A stretch of 32,035 nt of DNA from a candidate division WOR-3 bacterium (GTDB lineage Bacteria > SDB-A): the NCBI GenBank assembly GCA_016934535.1, contig JAFGSQ010000043.1, forward strand, positions 1 through 32,035. Direction: 5' to 3'. The stretch's first letter is position 1; every line of letters starts with the position of its first letter. Both the position numbers and the translations under genes were made by a program. Of the stretch, positions 15,771 to 23,847 are shown piece after piece. The notes beneath the pieces are model-generated. The model had not been told where the DNA came from. It searched no databases and worked only from the letters and a program-made list of their open reading frames with translations.

Positions 15771-17185
15771 TTTACTTCACTGTGGCAGTCTATCTTACGG
15801 CTCTCGGGATCATATCGACAGTGGCAAAAATTAAAACAAAAAATTCCCCGGTGGACTATTTTCTAGCTGGAAGATCTTTCGGCAGTATAGTTTTGTTCTT
15901 TACTATAACTGCGACAAATTTTTCGGCGTTTTTCTTTCTCGGATTCGCGGGAGCAGCCTGGAAATACGGATTCGGTCAATACGGTATAATGGGTATAGGA
16001 ACGGCACTCGTGCCGGTTTCTTTTTATTTTGTGGGTAAAAAAGCATGGGAACTCGGAAAAAGCAGAAACTACATAACGCTTCCGGAACTTGCCGGAGGGG
16101 AGTTGAAAAGCCCTCTTCTTAAAAAGCTGTTACTCGGCGTTATGGTGATTTCTACCCTGCCCTATCTATACACTCAAGCTCTGGGAGCAGGAATTATTAT
16201 GTCATCCGCTTTCGGTTTCGACTGCGTGAAAGAAGGAGCCTGCCTGGCTGTTTTTTTTATAGGGACAACAGTAATTCTCGGCGGGATGAGAGGCACTGCA
16301 TGGACCGATGTTTTTCAGGGTCTTTTCATGACCACAGCAATGGCGGCTGCTCTTTTCTTTGTCGCCAGATCTCTCGGAGGATTTTCTTCAGCGGGTCAAA
16401 ATGCTTACACGGCATCACCCGGGCATTTTTCAAGACCCGGTCCTGAAAACTATTTTACAGAGCGAAGGTGGCTGTCTCTAATTATTCTCTGGAGTTTCGT
16501 CAATCCTCTTTTCCCCCAGCTGTTCACGCGTTTTTATGCCGCAAAAAATATGCGAACCTTTAAAACCTCTCTTTGTCTTTATCCCTTGCTCGTAAGTTTC
16601 CTGTTTCTCGCTCCGGTTCTGATAGGAGTTTGGGCGAAAGGCACAACTTTTTCTTTCGACTCTCCGGACTATGTATTGCCTGCCATGGTTCATTTTCTCG
16701 CTCCTGAATGGGTTTACGCTTTTGTCATGACAGGTGCACTGGCCGCGCTCATGTCGACCGCCGATTCGCAGCTGCTTTCAGTTTCGACTATGCTCGCAAA
16801 AGACTTTGTCAGATTCAGAAATGAAATTCTCGCCGGAAAAATCTTAACTTTTTTCATTTGCACCTCCGTATCCGCAATGGTTTTGATGGGACTGAGCTCA
16901 GATACTGCGATTTTCAACTTTCTTATCGGGACAACATTTTCAGCTCTTGCGGCGGCTTTTCCCGCCGTAATTTGCGCTCTTTATTTCAACAGAGCGGGTA
17001 AACACGCAGTAATTTGCTCGCTTTTAGCGGGAGAAGCTACAGTTGTTTTGATATTTTTAAAAATCATTCCGACAAAAGGATTCGCCGACGGCGTTGTAGC
17101 CATGTCCGTTTCTTTGTCAGCGCTTTTCATTAGCATTGTGTTGATAAGTCTTTTAAAATTTTTGAAAAAGCCTCTGAAACTATAA
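15767..17185 (+). CDS. sodium/solute symporter (SSS family)
   Basis: A 472-residue integral membrane protein with about 13 hydrophobic segments. The N-terminal phrase SPVDYFLAGRSFGSIVLFFTITATNFSAFFFLGFAGAAWKYG is the classical SSS opening, and FVMTGALAALMSTADSQLLSVSTMLAKDF is the diagnostic segment containing residues of the second sodium site. GGMRGTAWTDVFQG is also conserved in the family. The architecture is like PanF/PutP relatives and couples sodium influx to import of a small organic solute; the substrate (acid, amino acid or vitamin) cannot be told. It overlaps the upstream small membrane protein by four bases. The following 236 bases hold no recognisable gene. Confidence 0.93.
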   Translation: MIYFTVAVYLTALGIISTVAKIKTKNSPVDYFLAGRSFGSIVLFFTITATNFSAFFFLGFAGAAWKYGFGQYGIMGIGTALVPVSFYFVGKKAWELGKSRNYITLPELAGGELKSPLLKKLLLGVMVISTLPYLYTQALGAGIIMSSAFGFDCVKEGACLAVFFIGTTVILGGMRGTAWTDVFQGLFMTTAMAAALFFVARSLGGFSSAGQNAYTASPGHFSRPGPENYFTERRWLSLIILWSFVNPLFPQLFTRFYAAKNMRTFKTSLCLYPLLVSFLFLAPVLIGVWAKGTTFSFDSPDYVLPAMVHFLAPEWVYAFVMTGALAALMSTADSQLLSVSTMLAKDFVRFRNEILAGKILTFFICTSVSAMVLMGLSSDTAIFNFLIGTTFSALAAAFPAVICALYFNRAGKHAVICSLLAGEATVVLIFLKIIPTKGFADGVVAMSVSLSALFISIVLISLLKFLKKPLKL

Positions 17186-17421
17186 ATTGTTGGAAATCAC
17201 TGTAACCGATCTTATTATTACTATTGCTACTGCCCTGTAAACCAGTCGGGTTCTATAAGATACAAATTTTCCGAAGAAAAAATGATTTCTGAAATTGTTA
17301 AACTAGCTCTTCTTCTTAAAGAAAAACCTCAAACAAGAGATTTTTAAAACCTTTAACCGAATGTGAGAAACGAAAAATATTCATCTAACTGAAAAGTTCT
17401 TGATCTTGAGCTCTTCTCTTT

Positions 17422-18468
17422 TCACCTTACGATATTTAAAACTCTGCTTTCTGTTCTGTTTTGTAGTTTGATTTTTACAAGATAGACTCCTGTATTCAGG
17501 TCCGATAAATCGACTTCAATTTTTTCTTCTCCTTCTGCCGGGGTCAAAGACTTCACAATCCTGCCCGAAACGTCCAGTATATCAATAACTGTTCCAGTTT
17601 CCGCTGAACATGTAAAATATATAGTAGCGCAAGTCGAAACAGGATTAGGATAAATCATTAATAGTTCATTATAATTAGGGTCTGACGCGGGTGTTTCTTC
17701 AACGTACACCGGGACAAGATCTCCTATGTTTATTACCGAACTTTGATATATATGTTTGGCTGGAAGAACACCGGATTGCAGCCACGCGGCAAAAAAAATT
17801 TCATTTTCATCATAATGCCACCATGTTGTATCAAGTTGACAGCTCATATTGACCGTCACGGTATCGGGAAAAGTATCGGAAAAGAAAACATATGATCCAC
17901 CGTATAAAGGATACATTTTCCTCATAGGTTGGGCAAAAGAAGAAAAATATCCTGATCCGGAGTTGACGTGTTCTGAAACAGCTGAAATTTGAAGAAAATA
18001 AGTGCCTGGTCCCGGTTCTTCTTCCGCTATTATTTGTGCAATGATATTTCCTTCTTTTGTTGTGCTGTTATAAGTTCCGCTTAAATTGATCTCGACATAA
18101 CACGGTTCCGACATTGCACCTACGTATGCGTTTTCAAGAGCCTGAGGAGTTGGAGGGTAACTTACGTGAATTTGACCGTCCATATAATTATCCGGAACCC
18201 CTGTTACTCCGTAATACGATTTTCTTCCATTATTGTCTTCAGGATTATCTAGATAGAACGGGTCGGCAGATGAAGGCCAATTCACATGATATCTAATAAC
18301 CGTCAAGCTTTCAGCGTGATTGTCAATGAACTGAGTCATATTAGGTTCGTATTGAACACAAAAACTGCACGTGTGATTTGTAAAATTTTCCAGCATGGGT
18401 CGCCTTACGGCTGAATTCAATGACAGAGCCGCTGCCATTGAAAACACAACAATAATGATTTTCTTCAT
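17422..18468 (-). CDS. secreted Omp28-like protein with C-terminal sorting domain
   Basis: A 348-residue exported protein. Residues 1-20 are a signal peptide (KKIIIVVFSMAAALSLNSA). The mature part opens with LENFTNHTCSFCVQYEPNM, a thioredoxin-like CxxC (C34, C37), and continues with VIRYHVNWPSSADPFY and GVTGVPDNYMDG, where the Pro after Val is the cis-proline of thioredoxin folds. This is the Omp28-related pattern. A beta-sandwich region follows, and residues ~265-348 form a Por/type IX sorting-like domain (YPNPVSTCATIYF, DVSGRIVKSL, LNTGVYLVKI). A good AAGGAGA precedes the ATG. It probably works at the cell surface or outside the cell as a thiol-active or adhesive protein. Confidence 0.85.
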   Translation of the reverse strand: MKKIIIVVFSMAAALSLNSAVRRPMLENFTNHTCSFCVQYEPNMTQFIDNHAESLTVIRYHVNWPSSADPFYLDNPEDNNGRKSYYGVTGVPDNYMDGQIHVSYPPTPQALENAYVGAMSEPCYVEINLSGTYNSTTKEGNIIAQIIAEEEPGPGTYFLQISAVSEHVNSGSGYFSSFAQPMRKMYPLYGGSYVFFSDTFPDTVTVNMSCQLDTTWWHYDENEIFFAAWLQSGVLPAKHIYQSSVINIGDLVPVYVEETPASDPNYNELLMIYPNPVSTCATIYFTCSAETGTVIDILDVSGRIVKSLTPAEGEEKIEVDLSDLNTGVYLVKIKLQNRTESRVLNIVR

Positions 18469-18525
18469 TAAATCTCCTTGAAAATTGGTTTATTAGTTCC
18501 CCTTCAAAGAGGGCACTTTTTTAAA

Positions 18526-18945
18526 TTACTCTTTTCTTTCAACTTTGTCAACAAACACAATTTTTTTGTCTAGAAAATATTTCAAAATATAGCCGATTGT
18601 AAGTCCAATAAAAGCGCCAATATATTTTGAAGCACTGATTTTTATGTATCTGTCGAAAAAAAACTCGATCGACCAAAACACAAGCGTTGTCAAACCACCC
18701 ATAAAACTGTAAAGTACAAATTTTTTGGCATCATGTTTCAGGGAAGCAGTTTTATAGTAAAAAATGAACTTCTTGTCAAGTATGTATTTTAAGATGAGAC
18801 CGGCAAATGTGCCTGATCCCATCGCAATAAACAAAGAGTGGGGAAAATCAAAAAAAAACACTGTCCTCTGAACGGCAATGTTAATAACTATCGCCGCCAA
18901 AGCGAATAGTGTATATTTTAATGTCAAACAGGTAATATTTTTCAT
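18526..18945 (-). CDS. GtrA-family membrane protein
   Basis: A 139-residue protein with four membrane helices. The helix ends LILKYILDKKFIFYYK and GYILKYFLDKKIVFVDK form the two-fold repeat typical of GtrA. GtrA-type proteins take part in moving lipid-linked sugars across the membrane or in surface polysaccharide and teichoic/arabinogalactan assembly. No glycosyltransferase lies next to it, so its pathway is open. There is no clear ribosome binding site before the ATG. It lies 57 bases upstream of the Omp28-like gene on the same strand, and they may be co-transcribed. Confidence 0.85.
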   Translation of the reverse strand: MKNITCLTLKYTLFALAAIVINIAVQRTVFFFDFPHSLFIAMGSGTFAGLILKYILDKKFIFYYKTASLKHDAKKFVLYSFMGGLTTLVFWSIEFFFDRYIKISASKYIGAFIGLTIGYILKYFLDKKIVFVDKVERKE

Positions 18946-19022
18946 TTTTTGCTATTCATCACAGCTCAAATATTTTTATTAATTACTCCTAATATAATTC
19001 TTTGTAACATTCATTTCATATC

Positions 19023-19041
19023 TCAGAATAAATAATTCTGA
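19023..19041. promoter_or_regulatory. inverted repeat in the divergent gtrA/FG-GAP spacer
   Basis: TCAGAAT and ATTCTGA are perfect 7-base arms around AAATA. The repeat lies 77 bases upstream of the GtrA-family start and 100 bases upstream of the FG-GAP gene's -35 box. On the minus strand it overlaps a possible TTGTCA box. It could be an operator for either direction; nothing else in the 273-base spacer is recognisable apart from the promoter at 19141. Confidence 0.35.
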
Positions 19042-19140
19042 CAATCTGATCTAATTTTAATGGTATTGACTTCCATAAACAACAAATATAAACGGTATCT
19101 GTATTTGACTTAATCTGTCGGTGCGAGTAATAAAAAAAGC

Positions 19141-19182
19141 TTGACAATTTTACCCATGTATATATAATATACATATGTATAT
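19141..19182 (+). promoter_or_regulatory. near-consensus sigma70 promoter with overlapping palindromic operator
   Basis: TTGACA (19141-19146) and TATAAT (19163-19168) are 16 bases apart, both perfect matches. Three alternating 8-base elements overlie the -10 and start site: ATGTATAT at 19156-19163, ATATACAT at 19167-19174, ATGTATAT at 19175-19182. The last two form a perfect 16-base palindrome, and the first two a perfect inverted repeat with a 3-base gap. This geometry suits repression by a dimeric regulator; the TetR-type gene downstream is a candidate. Confidence 0.65.
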
Positions 19183-19218
19183 CAAGTTTACTGATGATAA
19201 TTTATAAAGGAGGAAAAG

Positions 19219-21564
19219 ATGAAAACGCTGTCGGTATTTTCTTTGCTGGCTCTGATGTTGTCAGTTTCAATTTCAGCGGAAGCGCTCTTTGAAGAACACA
19301 TTTTGTATCAAAATCTGGGAGGAGCCATATCAATTAACGGGTCTGATTTAAACGGAGACGGTTTCATAGACATAGTTTATTGTTCCTTTCTAAACAGTCA
19401 CATAAAGTGGCTCGAAAACGACGGCGGTCAGAATTTCACTTTTCACACAATCATTGAAGGATTCGCTAATCCGCGGGCTGTCGACACGGAGGACATTGAC
19501 GGGAACGGAACGACAGATATAGTCGCTTCAGGCAGAAACAAGATAAGCTGGTTCTCAAACGACGGCGCGGGAAATTTCACGGAGAACGTCATAACTACCG
19601 ACTGGTTCATAGTAAACGGTGTTCAGCTGACAGATGCGTTCACCGATTCAATAATTGACATAAACTCTGACGGGAAAGTAGACATACTCGCAACTTCCTG
19701 CACTTCAGGCGTGATGGGCTGGTTCGAAAACGACGGAGCGGGTAATTTCACTGAACACATAGTTAAAGACAACTGGACTCTTGTCAGTGAAGCCTCCTCC
19801 GCTGACATAGATTCTGACGGTGACCAGGACATATTCGCCGCGGCTCAGGCAAGCGGTATATGGTGGTTTGAAAACGACGGTTCAGAGAATTTTACCGAAC
19901 ATCTTATATTCAACGGCTGGGTAAAACCCAACAGAATTCAAGCAGGCGACATAGACGGGGATGGCGACGTTGATTTTGTGGCCGGATCGTGCGGGGCGAG
20001 CGCTGTGATCGGGTGGTTTGAAAACGACGGATCGGAAAATTTCACTTGCCATCCCCTCAGGACAGGATTCGGCGGGCCGAGAACTCCGATAGTAAAGGAT
20101 ATAGACGATGACGGCGACGTAGACATAATAGCCACGGCCTGGTCTTCTTCCATAACCGTTTATTTTGAAAACGACGGAAATCAAAATTTCGATCAGTACG
20201 TGATCAGCACCGACGCTTACGATCTTCTCGATATCGCAGTCGCCGACCTCGACTCAGACGGCGACAAGGATCTTTTGGGCGGCAGTGCCGAAGCCGCAGC
20301 AAACCATATCAGATGGTGGGAAAGCATAGATTCATTCGTCGTTGCTGATTTCACCAGCGACCTTTATTCTGGACACGCCCCTTTGACCGTACAATTTTCA
20401 GACATGACACGTGCCAAACCAGCGGTAAATTACTGGGCGTGGGATTTCGACTCCGACGGAACCATTGACTCATACGATGAAAATCCTTCGTGGATCTACA
20501 ACTCACCGGGAGTTTATTCGGTCACGTTGATTAGCTCAAATTCCCAGATTTCAGACACATGCATTGAGGACAGTCTGATTTCAGTTTTTGACGGCGAGAG
20601 CGCTCTAAGGTTTTTTACGGTTTACAGTTCTGCAATGTGTCCTTGTTCACCCGAAATAAACATCACGGATTCTTTGACTGTCGAAGCCTGGATATATCCT
20701 GTGAGCTGGGGATCAAACGCTTCACTTGGTTACGGAACGATACTTGATAAAACCAACTTTTCTTTGGTCCTTTTCAAAAATGTATACGGCAGAAACTGCC
20801 TTGCATTAAAATTAAAACACGAGGGAGGTGTCAACAGTCTGGCTGTTACACCCGATTCTTCTATACAACTCAACGGATGGCAGCATGTTGCGGCAACATA
20901 CAGTTATGCCGACAGCAGTGTAAGAATGTTCATAAACGGAGTTGAACAGTCACTTACACTTAATCCATCTCCATCCGGAAAGATTGCAGACAATGCCAAT
21001 TTGAATCTTTCTATCGGCTTGAATCAGGTAAACAACTTCAGATTCGACGGAATAATTGACGAAGTCCGGTTATGGAACATCGCCAGGACGCCTCAGGAAA
21101 TTCAAAACAGCATGGGAGCCTGCCTTTCTGGCAGTGAACTGGGCCTCGCCGGCTACTGGAAAATGAACGAAGCCAACGGAGACACTTTGTTTGACAACTC
21201 TCCAAACTCTGATCATTTCTCGCTTGTTGGAACAGAATGGGTACAGGGAACGCCATTTTACCCAACCGGAATCGAAGAAATCATATTTCCCGCATTTCCA
21301 GCCGAAGTCGTTTCAGATTTCAACTGCAGATGGACGGACGGATTCATCTTCAATTTCGATTTCAGACTTTCTGCAGACAAAGATGTATCCGTCTCTTTAT
21401 ACGACGTTCTCGGAAGAGAAGTAAGAAAAATTTCAAACGGCCACCTCGAAAGCGGAGTTCACGAGCTTTCGCTAAACATGTCGCCTCATCCGGCTGGACA
21501 GTACTTTTTAGTTATAAATACAAACAACACGGTTTTCTCCAAAAAAATTGCCCTGTTCAGATAG
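19219..21564 (+). CDS. secreted FG-GAP/VCBS repeat protein with PKD, LamG and sorting domains
   Basis: A 781-residue secreted protein behind AAAGGAGG. Residues 1-21 are a signal peptide. Residues ~40-370 hold seven FG-GAP-type repeats, each with a calcium loop of form D.D.DG..D (for example DLNGDGFIDIV, DIDGDGDVDFVAGS, DLDSDGDKDLLGG) and a companion WFENDG..NFT strand; they should fold as a beta-propeller. Residues ~374-456 are a PKD domain (HAPLTVQFSD, WDFDSDGTIDS, PGVYSVTL). Residues ~460-675 are a LamG/concanavalin-like domain (SLTVEAWIYP, GWQHVAATYS, IDEVRLWNIART). The last ~85 residues are Por-sorting-like (SLYDVLGREVRK, PAGQYFLV). Probably a surface adhesin or glycan-binding protein. 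Confidence 0.92.
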   Translation: MKTLSVFSLLALMLSVSISAEALFEEHILYQNLGGAISINGSDLNGDGFIDIVYCSFLNSHIKWLENDGGQNFTFHTIIEGFANPRAVDTEDIDGNGTTDIVASGRNKISWFSNDGAGNFTENVITTDWFIVNGVQLTDAFTDSIIDINSDGKVDILATSCTSGVMGWFENDGAGNFTEHIVKDNWTLVSEASSADIDSDGDQDIFAAAQASGIWWFENDGSENFTEHLIFNGWVKPNRIQAGDIDGDGDVDFVAGSCGASAVIGWFENDGSENFTCHPLRTGFGGPRTPIVKDIDDDGDVDIIATAWSSSITVYFENDGNQNFDQYVISTDAYDLLDIAVADLDSDGDKDLLGGSAEAAANHIRWWESIDSFVVADFTSDLYSGHAPLTVQFSDMTRAKPAVNYWAWDFDSDGTIDSYDENPSWIYNSPGVYSVTLISSNSQISDTCIEDSLISVFDGESALRFFTVYSSAMCPCSPEINITDSLTVEAWIYPVSWGSNASLGYGTILDKTNFSLVLFKNVYGRNCLALKLKHEGGVNSLAVTPDSSIQLNGWQHVAATYSYADSSVRMFINGVEQSLTLNPSPSGKIADNANLNLSIGLNQVNNFRFDGIIDEVRLWNIARTPQEIQNSMGACLSGSELGLAGYWKMNEANGDTLFDNSPNSDHFSLVGTEWVQGTPFYPTGIEEIIFPAFPAEVVSDFNCRWTDGFIFNFDFRLSADKDVSVSLYDVLGREVRKISNGHLESGVHELSLNMSPHPAGQYFLVINTNNTVFSKKIALFR

Positions 21565-21611
21565 ATGATTCATAATTAACCGGACGGAAACAATATTTAT
21601 AAAGGACATCA

Positions 21612-22217
21612 ATGAACAGAAGACAAAGAGAAATGGAACATAGAAGAGAGACGATGCTCAAAACGGCAAAAGAGCTTTTTCTTAAAAGAGGCTATGATGC
21701 CGTTTCTTTGGGTGAAATCGCCGAAAAGGCTGAATTCTCGAGAATAACCATGTATTCGTACTTCAAGGGCAAGGCGGATCTTCTGGTCGCGGTTATTGCC
21801 GAAGCCTTCATGGACGAAATCATTAAATACGGCCAAATGCTTAAAGACACGGATTCAAATTACGAAAAACTAAAAAAGTACGGCATTCACGAATATAAAA
21901 TTTTCAGACAATACCCGGGATTCCACATATTGATTGTCAGGTTCAGGCAGTACAGACTTGAAAAAGAAAACATTTCAGAAAGAAATATAAAACTGCTGAA
22001 CGATAGCGATGAAATAGCATCAAAACTGTTTTTCGAAATACTGACCGATGGCATAAAGAAAGGAGAATTCAGAGAGGATCTCGACATAGAGCTTTCCCGA
22101 CATTTTTTTTCAAAAGCCGTCTTCGCTATTGTTCACCCGTACGTTTTTAAAACAGAAAAAGATTTGTCTAAACTCGAAAATGAACTCGATTATCTGCTGA
22201 GGGCTTTCATTAAGTGA
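21612..22217 (+). CDS. TetR/AcrR-family transcriptional regulator
   Basis: A 201-residue protein with the TetR N-terminal helix-turn-helix: ETMLKTAKELFLKRGYDAVSLGEIAEKAEFSRITMYSYFKGKADLLVAVIAEAF, at about residues 13-66. The C-terminal ligand-binding region is helical and unassigned. An AAAGGA lies seven bases before the ATG. It follows the FG-GAP gene by 47 bases on the same strand, so it may be co-transcribed from the promoter at 19141 and could repress it through the palindrome there. The inverted repeat after its stop, in front of the PQQ-type gene, is a second possible target. The effector is unknown. Confidence 0.92.
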   Translation: MNRRQREMEHRRETMLKTAKELFLKRGYDAVSLGEIAEKAEFSRITMYSYFKGKADLLVAVIAEAFMDEIIKYGQMLKDTDSNYEKLKKYGIHEYKIFRQYPGFHILIVRFRQYRLEKENISERNIKLLNDSDEIASKLFFEILTDGIKKGEFREDLDIELSRHFFSKAVFAIVHPYVFKTEKDLSKLENELDYLLRAFIK

Positions 22218-22258
22218 TTCCAGTGACTTAATAGCACTCTTTAAAATGTTTTATAAAC

Positions 22259-22286
22259 GAAACACCTTTTGTGAAACAAGTGTTTC
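22259..22286. promoter_or_regulatory. inverted repeat upstream of the PQQ-type propeller gene
   Basis: GAAACAC (22259-22265) and GTGTTTC (22280-22286) are perfect 7-base arms 14 bases apart, and the gap contains a further GTGAAACA. TTGTGA (22269) and TAAAAT (22294) inside and after it could be a weak promoter with a 19-base spacer. It may be a TetR-type operator or a hairpin; no T-run follows, so a terminator is unlikely. Confidence 0.4.
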
Positions 22287-22313
22287 TTAAGAATAAAATA
22301 AATGGAATAAAAT

Positions 22314-22350
22314 CCTCCCGGAAAAGGTAAGATTTGAAAATAACCGGAGG
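22314..22350 (+). promoter_or_regulatory. hairpin sequestering the ribosome binding site
   Basis: CCTCCCGG (22314-22321) can pair with CCGGAGG (22344-22350) with one bulged C, giving seven base pairs around a loop of 22 bases. The right arm contains the GGAGG Shine-Dalgarno (22346-22350) of the gene starting at 22356, so translation could depend on opening this structure. Confidence 0.45.
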
Positions 22351-22355
22351 GGAAA

Positions 22356-23837
22356 ATGATTTCAAAAAATTCTATGTCGCCTAAAATGGCTGTTTTTGTG
22401 TTGTTTTTGTTTGTGGGGATTGATATCGTCGCCTCAACCGGTCAAATCGGCGAATTCTTAACAAATCTGCAAACAAGCTTTATTTACGAACCGTTGTCCG
22501 ATGAAATGAGCGGCGCTCCCTGTGTTTTGAAGGATCCTTCCGAATATGCCGGCTATAGACCGGCCACTTTCAGAACATCAGACGGAATGAAAGGCTGGTC
22601 TCTTCAGTTGCCGGAAGGATTCCCTCTTGCGACGCCGGCTTATGACGACGGAATTCTTTTTGTCGGAGGCGGGTTCGGATCCTATTCATTTTATGCGGTA
22701 AACGCCGAAAACGGCAGGATAAAATGGGCGGTAAACACCGGAGACGACGGCCCGACTGCCGCCGTTGTTAAAAACGGAATCGTCGTTTTCAACACTGAAT
22801 CATGCGTGATTTACGCTTTGAAAGCCCGTGACGGTCAAGACGTCTGGCACAGGTGGCTTGGTGATCCCCTAATGAGCCAACCCGCTATATCAGGAAGAAA
22901 AGTCTTTATGGCGTATCCGGGTGCGAACGGCCATGTTCTGGCCTGCTTTGACCTTTTCACGGGAGTAAACTATTGGAACAAAAGCATCGTCTCCGACATA
23001 ATATCGGCTCCTGTCGTCTGCGACAGCGAAATATACCTATCGACCTTCGACGGCATGGTGTATTGCTATAAAACTAAAGACGGAGAAGAACTCTGGAGAG
23101 AAAACTACAACGCCAGCTCTGCTCCCTGGATATACGGCGACAAAATTTACACGAGCATGAGGCAGGACGAAGAGATTTTGGACAAAACAGGTACCTCCTT
23201 CATTCAAAGATTTGAAGGCTTGGGATACTTCGAAAGAGGCAGCGGAAGACAGATCAACGAGACTCCCATAAATTACATGACAGCAGATTACTTAAACGCC
23301 GACAGGACATCCGCGTCGGGGCAGCAGCAGGCAGATCTTGACGCCCAGGTAGGTTTCTCATCAACTCCTTCGACCGCTCAACTCGGGCTTGCCGAGGAAA
23401 ACGTTGGGGTTTTTTCCGTATCGGGTGCCTGGTCCTACCAGGGATCAAGACCCCTGATATACGATTCCGACCTCTTCAGCGCTCAGGGTGACGTGGTAAC
23501 CAGAAACGATCCGGAGTCCGGAGAAATGATTTGGCAGTATGAGTATCAGGACACTCTTGAATGCGGGAGAGCTCTGACTCCTCCAGCCATCGTCAATGAT
23601 AAAATATTTGTTGGAAGCAGTACGGGCGAGATTCTTTGCCTGGACGCCGGCAATGGAAACCTGTTATGGAGTTACAACTGCGGCGAACCGATTGTTTTTC
23701 AGCCTTCAGTCATGGATGGAAAGATTTTCTGGGGCACCACCCTGGGTAAAATCTTCTGTCTGGAAACAGGCGATGAAGACAACACAGGATGGGCGATGTG
23801 GGGTGGTAACAGCGAGCACAATGGCTGGGTGGAATGA
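22356..23837 (+). CDS. secreted PQQ-like beta-propeller repeat protein
   Basis: A 493-residue protein with a signal peptide (about residues 1-29, MAVFVLFLFVGIDIVAS). PQQ/BamB-like blades follow, each with an aromatic Trp motif: FYAVNAENGRIKWAVNTGDD, IYALKARDGQDVWHRWLGD, LACFDLFTGVNYWNKS, VYCYKTKDGEELWREN, and near the end ILCLDAGNGNLLWSYN and IFCLETGDEDNTGWAMWGG. A stretch at about residues 270-385 lacks blade motifs and may be an inserted domain. No heme-binding CxxCH is seen, so a quinoprotein dehydrogenase is not indicated; a scaffold or binding role outside the cell fits better. GGAGGGG precedes the ATG but may be masked. It converges with the selenium operon, ten bases apart. Confidence 0.85.
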   Translation: MISKNSMSPKMAVFVLFLFVGIDIVASTGQIGEFLTNLQTSFIYEPLSDEMSGAPCVLKDPSEYAGYRPATFRTSDGMKGWSLQLPEGFPLATPAYDDGILFVGGGFGSYSFYAVNAENGRIKWAVNTGDDGPTAAVVKNGIVVFNTESCVIYALKARDGQDVWHRWLGDPLMSQPAISGRKVFMAYPGANGHVLACFDLFTGVNYWNKSIVSDIISAPVVCDSEIYLSTFDGMVYCYKTKDGEELWRENYNASSAPWIYGDKIYTSMRQDEEILDKTGTSFIQRFEGLGYFERGSGRQINETPINYMTADYLNADRTSASGQQQADLDAQVGFSSTPSTAQLGLAEENVGVFSVSGAWSYQGSRPLIYDSDLFSAQGDVVTRNDPESGEMIWQYEYQDTLECGRALTPPAIVNDKIFVGSSTGEILCLDAGNGNLLWSYNCGEPIVFQPSVMDGKIFWGTTLGKIFCLETGDEDNTGWAMWGGNSEHNGWVE

Positions 23838-23847
23838 AAGCGCCGAT

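Noticed and set aside
17186-17344. Open frame of 53 codons directly after, and in phase with, the symporter stop codon
   Set aside because: Begins after a TAA (not UGA), has no start codon near its beginning and a Tyr-rich, low-complexity opening; the remaining 236-base spacer shows nothing else. Chance or decayed sequence.
18500-18522. CCCT/AGGG hairpin followed by a run of T on the plus strand
   Set aside because: No plus-strand gene ends upstream of it; both neighbours read on the minus strand.
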